Origin: Bacillota bacterium
GTDB lineage: Bacteria > Bacillota > Clostridia > Lachnospirales > Lachnospiraceae
Assembly (NCBI GenBank): GCA_023415475.1
Contig: JAEZKL010000139.1
Coordinates: 1-10,079 of the forward strand
DNA length: 10,079 nucleotides
Reading direction: 5' to 3'
In this document: positions 6,624 through 10,079 of the stretch, piece by piece
Position numbering within the stretch: position 1 is the first letter of the stretch
Layout of the letters: every line of letters starts with the position of its first letter
Position numbers and translations under genes: made by a program
Notes under the pieces: generated by a model
What the model saw: only the letters and a program-made list of their open reading frames with translations
The model's database searches: none
What the model was told of the DNA's origin: nothing

Positions 6624-7907
6624 ATGGGTGAATTTTTTACTTCAGTTCGTTTGAAGGAAGACTTATGTATGGGATGCATCAATTGCATTAAACGCTGTCC
6701 TACACAAGCCATCCGGGTAAGAAACCAGAAAGCTGTAATAACGAAGGAATTCTGTATTGATTGTGGGGAATGTATCCGAATATGCCCTCATCATGCCAAG
6801 GAGGCTACATACGATTCCCCTGAGATCATGAAGAATTTTGAGTATACCGTAGCACTACCTGCACCGTCCCTTTACGGACAGTTCAATCATTTGGAGGATG
6901 TGAATATTGTTCTGACTGCACTAAAGAAGATGGGGTTTGATGATGTATATGAAGTAAGCGGGGCGGCAGAGCTGGTGTCCGAGATGTCAAGAAAATATGT
7001 AGCCGAGCATAAGGAGAAATGGCCGGTTATCAGTACGGCCTGCCCATCTGTTGTACGTCTAATTCAAGTTCGTTTTCCGAATTTGATCGAGCATCTGTTA
7101 CCGATCTGCGCGCCGGTCGACCTGGCTGCCTCCATGGCGAAGGAGAAGGCTATGAAGAAAACCGGACTTCCCAGAGAAAAGATTGGTATTATTTTTTTAT
7201 CCCCCTGTCCGGCTAAGATGACAGCCGTGAAGTCACCGATTGGAATCGATCATAGTGAGATTGACGGTGTTCTTGCCATTAAGGAGGTATATCCTATTCT
7301 GCTTCCGTTGATGAAACAGAGCATCGATGATGTAGAGGAGCTTGGGATCTCCGGGCGCATAGGCATTGGCTGGGGAAGTACCGGCGGAGAGGCCGGGAGC
7401 CTCCTAACGGATAACTATCTGGCAGCGGACGGAATAGAGAATGTGATAAAGATATTGGAGGATCTGGAGGATCAGAAATTTGATCAATTGGAATTCATTG
7501 AACTGAATGCCTGTGCCGGCGGCTGTGTCGGCGGTGTTCTGACTGTAGAGAATCCTTACCTTGCTAAGGTTAAGCTGAAGAGACTAAGGAAATATCTGCC
7601 TGTTGCCTGCTCTCATCTTGTGAGTGGTGCAAATCACGATAAATTATGGACAAATGAAGTAACCTATGAGCCGGTATTTAAGCTGGGCAAGGACATGAAC
7701 GAAAGCATTGCTAATATGGCAAGGGTGGAAGAACTCTGTGAAAAGTTCCCGAGACTGGATTGCGGTTCCTGTGGTGCCCCCACCTGTAAAGCGCTGGCAG
7801 AGGATATTGTACGGGGAGTAGCCAAGGAACAGGATTGTATCCATATCTTGAGGGATTATATCCATAAGCTTTCCGAAGAGATGTCAAAGCTGGATACGAA
7901 GAAATAA
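6624..7907 (+). CDS. Sensory-type [FeFe]-hydrogenase homologue (H-cluster domain with flanking Fe-S domains)
   Basis: A 427-residue protein combining two ferredoxin-type [4Fe-4S] motifs (CX2CX2CX3CP at 15-25 and 44-54), an [FeFe]-hydrogenase H-cluster domain and a C-terminal [4Fe-4S] domain (Cys380, 383, 388, 405). The H-cluster cysteines are all present: Cys140 (motif STACPS), Cys195 (SPCPAK), Cys297 and Cys301 (NACAGGCVGG). The catalytic group A motif TSCCPxW is changed: the proton-shuttle cysteine is Ala139 and Trp is absent. This agrees with the group C/D putative sensory hydrogenases, which sense rather than turn over H2. Group C members usually carry a C-terminal PAS or output domain; this one ends after the Fe-S domain. 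The start at 6624 follows AGGGGG by 7 nt, better than an upstream in-frame start. Likely role: redox or H2 sensor acting with the operon's kinase and DRTGG proteins (inference). Confidence 0.85.
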   Translation: MGEFFTSVRLKEDLCMGCINCIKRCPTQAIRVRNQKAVITKEFCIDCGECIRICPHHAKEATYDSPEIMKNFEYTVALPAPSLYGQFNHLEDVNIVLTALKKMGFDDVYEVSGAAELVSEMSRKYVAEHKEKWPVISTACPSVVRLIQVRFPNLIEHLLPICAPVDLAASMAKEKAMKKTGLPREKIGIIFLSPCPAKMTAVKSPIGIDHSEIDGVLAIKEVYPILLPLMKQSIDDVEELGISGRIGIGWGSTGGEAGSLLTDNYLAADGIENVIKILEDLEDQKFDQLEFIELNACAGGCVGGVLTVENPYLAKVKLKRLRKYLPVACSHLVSGANHDKLWTNEVTYEPVFKLGKDMNESIANMARVEELCEKFPRLDCGSCGAPTCKALAEDIVRGVAKEQDCIHILRDYIHKLSEEMSKLDTKK

Positions 7908-7975
7908 ACAGCGACATATCATGGGTAGACTTATTTAGACTTGACTGCTTTTTGAGGCAGAGGAAGGATTCGTAT

Positions 7976-8467
7976 ATGAAATTTATCCATTGTCCTTATT
8001 GTGGGGATAAGCTGATACCGAGGAATATCGGCGATGAAGGGCTGATGCCTTATTGCTCGACCTGTGACCGACCGGTATTTAATATGCCTTATGCCTGCAC
8101 CTTGACTCTGGTTGTGAATGAGCTGCGGGAAGTAGCCCTGATTAAGCAAAGCTATGTATCCCAGACCAACTATGTACTGGTCGCAGGCTATATTAAGAGT
8201 GGGGAGAATGCGGAAGAGACCGCAATCAGGGAAGTCCGAGAAGAGATCGGAGTTACTGCACATACTCTTCGATACGTCAAAAGCTATTATTACGAAAAAC
8301 GGGATATGTTAATGCTGGGCTTTACAGCTTTTGCAGATAAATGTCCGCTGAGTATCTCAGTGGAGGTCGATGCAGCCGAATGGGTTCCTCTTGAAGAAGC
8401 GAAAAGCAGACTGAAGGAGGGCAGCATTGCGATGCAGCTTTTATTAGATTACTTGGAAGCGGAATAA
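7976..8467 (+). CDS. NUDIX hydrolase with N-terminal zinc ribbon
   Basis: A 163-residue protein. A zinc ribbon with Cys6, Cys9, Cys27 and Cys30 (CPYC...CSTC) precedes a NUDIX fold. The NUDIX box GX5EX7REUXEEXGU is complete at 71-93 (Gly71, Glu77, Arg85, Glu86, Glu89, Glu90, Gly92), so Mg2+-dependent pyrophosphohydrolase activity is expected. The zinc ribbon plus NUDIX layout recalls NudC NAD(H) pyrophosphatase, but the NudC specificity motif SQPWPFPxS after the box is absent, so the substrate (NAD(H), ADP-ribose or another nucleoside diphosphate) is open. The ATG at 7976 has AGGAAGG 8 nt upstream, preferred over a TTG at 7952. It lies 68 nt after the sensory hydrogenase gene, with no promoter or terminator evident between. 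Confidence 0.85.
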   Translation: MKFIHCPYCGDKLIPRNIGDEGLMPYCSTCDRPVFNMPYACTLTLVVNELREVALIKQSYVSQTNYVLVAGYIKSGENAEETAIREVREEIGVTAHTLRYVKSYYYEKRDMLMLGFTAFADKCPLSISVEVDAAEWVPLEEAKSRLKEGSIAMQLLLDYLEAE

Positions 8468-8492
8468 AGGATTTTATAAATCAAAAATCCTT
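8467..8492 (+). repeat. Inverted repeat AAGGATTTT/AAAATCCTT directly after the NUDIX stop
   Basis: A perfect 9-bp stem (8467-8475 with 8484-8492) closes an 8-nt loop and starts at the last base of the NUDIX stop codon. The stem is AT-rich and no T-run follows, so it is not a convincing terminator. It is the first of four hairpins in the 8467-8620 element and may protect a processed 3' end. Confidence 0.55.
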
Positions 8493-8493
8493 G

Positions 8494-8540
8494 GGAAGAA
8501 CTGCGAAGTTTGCCCATTGGAGCAAACTCCTTGTTCTTCC
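8494..8540 (+). repeat. Long two-part hairpin between the NUDIX and second DRTGG genes
   Basis: GGAAGAAC (8494-8501) pairs perfectly with GTTCTTCC (8533-8540), and inside it AGTTTGC (8507-8513) pairs perfectly with GCAAACT (8522-8528). An asymmetric internal loop (5 and 4 nt) separates the two stems, and an 8-nt loop caps the inner one. This 15-bp compound stem is far stronger than expected by chance and reads as a structured RNA or a palindromic intergenic repeat element. Confidence 0.65.
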
Positions 8541-8618
8541 GGTGTATTGAGTTGCATCGAAGATGCAGCAAGTTGGTTTGGGTTCCAGTGTATTGAGCTG
8601 CATCGAAGATGCAGCAAG
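8537..8618 (+). repeat. Direct repeat of 36 bp (two copies, 46-bp period), each with a hairpin
   Basis: The segments 8537-8572 and 8583-8618 match at 34 of 36 positions (differences at 8541/8587 and 8552/8598). Each copy contains an inverted repeat: GTTGCATC/GATGCAGC in the first (8551-8558 with 8562-8569, one G-U) and GCTGCATC/GATGCAGC in the second (8597-8604 with 8608-8615), with a GAA loop. The second hairpin ends two bases before the GGGAGG ribosome-binding site of the following gene, so it could influence its translation. The 46-bp period is not a multiple of three and the copies lie before the likely start codon, so this is not coding. Confidence 0.75.
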
Positions 8619-8628
8619 GGAGGTTATG

Positions 8629-8964
8629 ATGAAGGTATGTGAATTAATTCAGGATGGAAGCTTTAGGGTGTTGAATGAAGGAAATATTTCAGAACGGGAG
8701 ATTTCAGTACCCTACTGCTGTGATTTGCTTAGTGTTGCTATGGGAAGAATGCCTGCGCATTCTGCCTGGGTGACCGTAATGGGCAATGTGAATACCCTCG
8801 CGGTAGCCGCCTTAGCGGATGCTGCCTGCATTATCTTAGCCGAAGGAAGCCACCTGGATGAACCGGCGTTAAGTAAAGCAAAGCAGCAGGAGATTACGGT
8901 ACTATGGACCGAGCTCCCCATCTTTGAGGCAGCCCTGATGGTATATCAGAAGCTCCATGCTTAG
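8629..8964 (+). CDS. Stand-alone DRTGG-domain protein (second copy)
   Basis: A 111-residue DRTGG-like protein related to the product of 5783-6136: a short N-terminal segment (MKVCELIQDGSFRVLN), a CCDLLSVAMG segment matching the SDMMSDVL segment of the first copy, then AWVTVMGN, ACIILAEG, EITVLWTE and a final helix FEAALMVYQKL. No enzyme motif is visible. The open frame continues upstream to 8563, but that part is the direct-repeat element. Two adjacent ATGs (8626 and 8629) follow GGGAGG; 8629 gives the better 5-nt spacing. The end overlaps the PHP gene by 8 nt, so the two are translationally coupled. Two DRTGG proteins in one operon suggest a heteromeric unit (inference). Confidence 0.72.
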   Translation: MKVCELIQDGSFRVLNEGNISEREISVPYCCDLLSVAMGRMPAHSAWVTVMGNVNTLAVAALADAACIILAEGSHLDEPALSKAKQQEITVLWTELPIFEAALMVYQKLHA

Positions 8965-9673
8965 GTTAGCATATGATCTCCATATCCATTCCTGCTTATC
9001 TCCCTGCGGGGATGAGGATATGACCCCCGGTAATATCGTCGGAATGGCTGCGCTAAAGGGAGTTCACGTTATCGCAGTGACAGACCACAACAGCTGTAAG
9101 AACTGCCCGGCAGTACTAAAACTTGCCGAACAGTATGATATTGTTGCCCTTCCCGGGATGGAATTAACCACGATGGAGGAGGTACACGCATTATGTCTTT
9201 TTGCAGAATTAGAGGATGCAGTCTGTTTTAGTGAATATGTTAGCACTAAACTGATGAAAATACCAAATGATGAGAAAATATTTGGTAAGCAGGAAATCTG
9301 CAATGAGGAGGATGAGGTAATTGGTAGTGAGCCCTATCTCTTAATCAATGCGACGGAGATCTCCTTTGATGATCTTGGAGGATTAATGAAGGAATACCAT
9401 GGAATCTATCTCCCAGCCCACATTGATAAGAATTCCAACAGCTTATTATCTAACCTCGGCTTTATCGCACCGGAAGCGGATTTTATGGCAGCAGAATTCG
9501 CTGACCTTTCCAAATATGATACAATCAGCACTCAGAATCCATATCTGAAGCAATGTAATATCATTACGAATTCCGATGCCCATGAGCTTGGCAGAATGAA
9601 TGAAGCGATAAATTTCTTGAACTGTGAGAGCAAAGAGAGAGCAGACATCATAAAAGCAATTATCAAGAGGTAA
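8957..9673 (+). CDS. PHP-domain metal-dependent phosphoesterase
   Basis: A 238-residue PHP-family protein. The metal-binding motifs are complete: DLHIH (His9, His11), TDH (Asp43, His44), Glu69 and His77 in PGMELTTMEEVHA, PAHID (His155), and SDAH (Asp207, His209). Relatives include TrpH/RNase AM-like 5'-3' exonucleases and phosphoesterases acting on small nucleotides; the specificity of this clade is not known. Several extra cysteines (Cys13, 17, 47, 50) lie near the active site. The ATG at 8957 lies inside the end of the DRTGG gene, in a coupled arrangement. It is the last gene of the rightward operon, with a strong hairpin at its stop codon. Clostridial hydrogenase loci often include this PHP gene (from memory), suggesting a shared pathway. 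Confidence 0.85.
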   Translation: MLRLAYDLHIHSCLSPCGDEDMTPGNIVGMAALKGVHVIAVTDHNSCKNCPAVLKLAEQYDIVALPGMELTTMEEVHALCLFAELEDAVCFSEYVSTKLMKIPNDEKIFGKQEICNEEDEVIGSEPYLLINATEISFDDLGGLMKEYHGIYLPAHIDKNSNSLLSNLGFIAPEADFMAAEFADLSKYDTISTQNPYLKQCNIITNSDAHELGRMNEAINFLNCESKERADIIKAIIKR

Positions 9674-9706
9674 AATGTACTTGAAGCAAGAGTACATTTT
9701 ACCTTT
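9666..9706 (+). terminator. Hairpin at the end of the signalling operon, probable terminator
   Basis: AGGTAAAATGTACT (9668-9681) pairs perfectly with AGTACATTTTACCT (9691-9704) over a 9-nt loop; pairs 9667-9705 (G-U) and 9666-9706 extend it to 16. It overlaps the PHP stop codon and is followed by TTTGTTGTT, a broken T-run. The low GC and poor tract make it a moderate intrinsic terminator or a 3'-end stabiliser. Confidence 0.6.
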
Positions 9707-9808
9707 GTTGTTAAATGAGTATTCGACAGGAAGAAATCTATTCAAGGTTGCGGCTGACTATATATGGATTTTTGTACTGGTTGAAAAAAGTAAGATAGCT
9801 CCCACCTC

Positions 9809-9837
9809 TTGACGGATGAGAACGTTAGTTCTATAAT
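9809..9837 (+). promoter_or_regulatory. Sigma-A type promoter for the right-edge gene
   Basis: TTGACG (9809-9814), a 17-bp spacer and a perfect TATAAT (9832-9837) lie in the intergenic stretch 9674-9921. The start would be near 9844, giving a leader of about 78 nt before the ATG at 9922. Apart from the hairpin at 9666-9706 and the dyad below, nothing else was recognised in this stretch. Confidence 0.7.
9819..9832. promoter_or_regulatory. Dyad AGAAC-N4-GTTCT in the promoter spacer
   Basis: AGAAC (9819-9823), GTTA, GTTCT (9828-9832) is a perfect 5-bp inverted repeat lying between the -35 and -10 elements and touching the first base of the -10. This is where MerR-like activators or spacer-binding repressors act, but the site is short and no regulator is visible. 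Confidence 0.35.
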
Positions 9838-9921
9838 GGATTAAACTGGGAATTTAACTGGCAAAGGTATATCAAAGGGTTTTATTAGAACAGTATATCA
9901 TTATTAAATGGGAGGTAGAGT

Positions 9922-10079
9922 ATGTACGAGATTATCAAGACTTATTTCCAATCAATCCCGGCCACACGATTTGTGGGGATCAAGTACGGCGATGAAGATC
10001 GTGTAGACGGAGGCTTTGGGCAGCAGTGGGGTGAATGGTTTCAAAGCGGCAGATTTGACAAGCTGGAGGAGTTATTATC
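9922..10079 (+). CDS. GyrI-like / effector-binding-domain protein, N-terminal part (runs off the right edge)
   Basis: The first 52 codons of a gene starting with ATG behind GGGAGG (9910-9915, 6-nt spacing). The protein opens with MYEIIKTYFQSIPATRFVGI, then YGDEDRVDGGFGQQWGEWF and DKLEEL. The PATRFVGI strand, the DEDR segment and the WGEWF motif resemble the GyrI-like small-molecule-binding domain also found as the C-terminal effector domain of AraC- and MerR-type regulators. No DNA-binding domain precedes it, so it starts directly in the effector domain; a fusion partner could still follow beyond the window. It has its own promoter and is not part of the hydrogenase-linked operon. Confidence 0.65.
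   Translation, partial: MYEIIKTYFQSIPATRFVGIKYGDEDRVDGGFGQQWGEWFQSGRFDKLEELL

Noticed and set aside
7941..7969. Promoter before the NUDIX gene (TTGACT as -35)
   Set aside because: The hexamer at a 17-bp spacing is AAGGAT, which overlaps the ribosome-binding site and is a poor -10.
7711..8263. Minus-strand open frames opposite the sensory hydrogenase and NUDIX genes
   Set aside because: They overlap frames with complete catalytic or metal-binding motifs and carry none of their own.
9446..9745. Minus-strand open frame of 99 codons over the PHP gene end
   Set aside because: It is antisense to the PHP active-site region and crosses the terminator hairpin, with no ribosome-binding site or known domain.

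Overview
The window reads as chromosomal DNA of a strictly anaerobic, H2-producing member of the Clostridia, probably a Lachnospiraceae-type organism. The basis is the gene content (electron-bifurcating [FeFe] hydrogenase and stand-alone DRTGG, GHKL and PHP proteins), strong GGAGG ribosome-binding sites on nearly every gene, and AT-rich intergenic DNA. The family placement is inference from content and style, not from a search.

Left half, minus strand (4120 to 1, read leftward): a hydrogenase operon in the order hydC (NuoE-like), a GHKL ATPase, a small thioredoxin-like [2Fe-2S] protein, hydB (NuoF-like, FMN/NADH) and hydA ([FeFe] hydrogenase catalytic subunit, cut by the window edge). Together HydABC should couple oxidation of NADH and reduced ferredoxin to H2 evolution, or run in reverse. 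From memory, this order, including the ATPase and the extra [2Fe-2S] protein, occurs in other clostridia such as Clostridium thermocellum. Between the ATPase and the small [2Fe-2S] gene lies a leader of about 200 nt built from tandem copies, about 49 bp each, of a Shine-Dalgarno-like hairpin. The last partial copy is the real ribosome-binding site of the next gene.

Centre (4121-4433): a divergent AT-rich intergenic region with a promoter for each direction, a dyad at the likely hydC transcription start, and a leader hairpin for the rightward operon.

Right half, plus strand (4434-9673): a probable signalling operon encoding a PAS-PAS protein with a degenerate GGDEF domain, a DRTGG protein, an RsbW-like GHKL kinase, a sensory-type [FeFe]-hydrogenase homologue with altered H-cluster surroundings, a zinc-ribbon NUDIX hydrolase, a second DRTGG protein and a PHP-family phosphoesterase. 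A strong hairpin follows the last gene. I infer that this set senses H2 or redox state and controls the divergent hydrogenase operon. A structured element of about 150 nt with four hairpins, two of them in a near-identical direct repeat, separates the NUDIX gene from the second DRTGG gene.

Right edge (9674-10079): an intergenic stretch with a good sigma-A type promoter whose spacer carries a small dyad, then the start of a GyrI-like/effector-binding-domain protein cut by the window edge. No rRNA, tRNA, CRISPR array or insertion sequence was seen.
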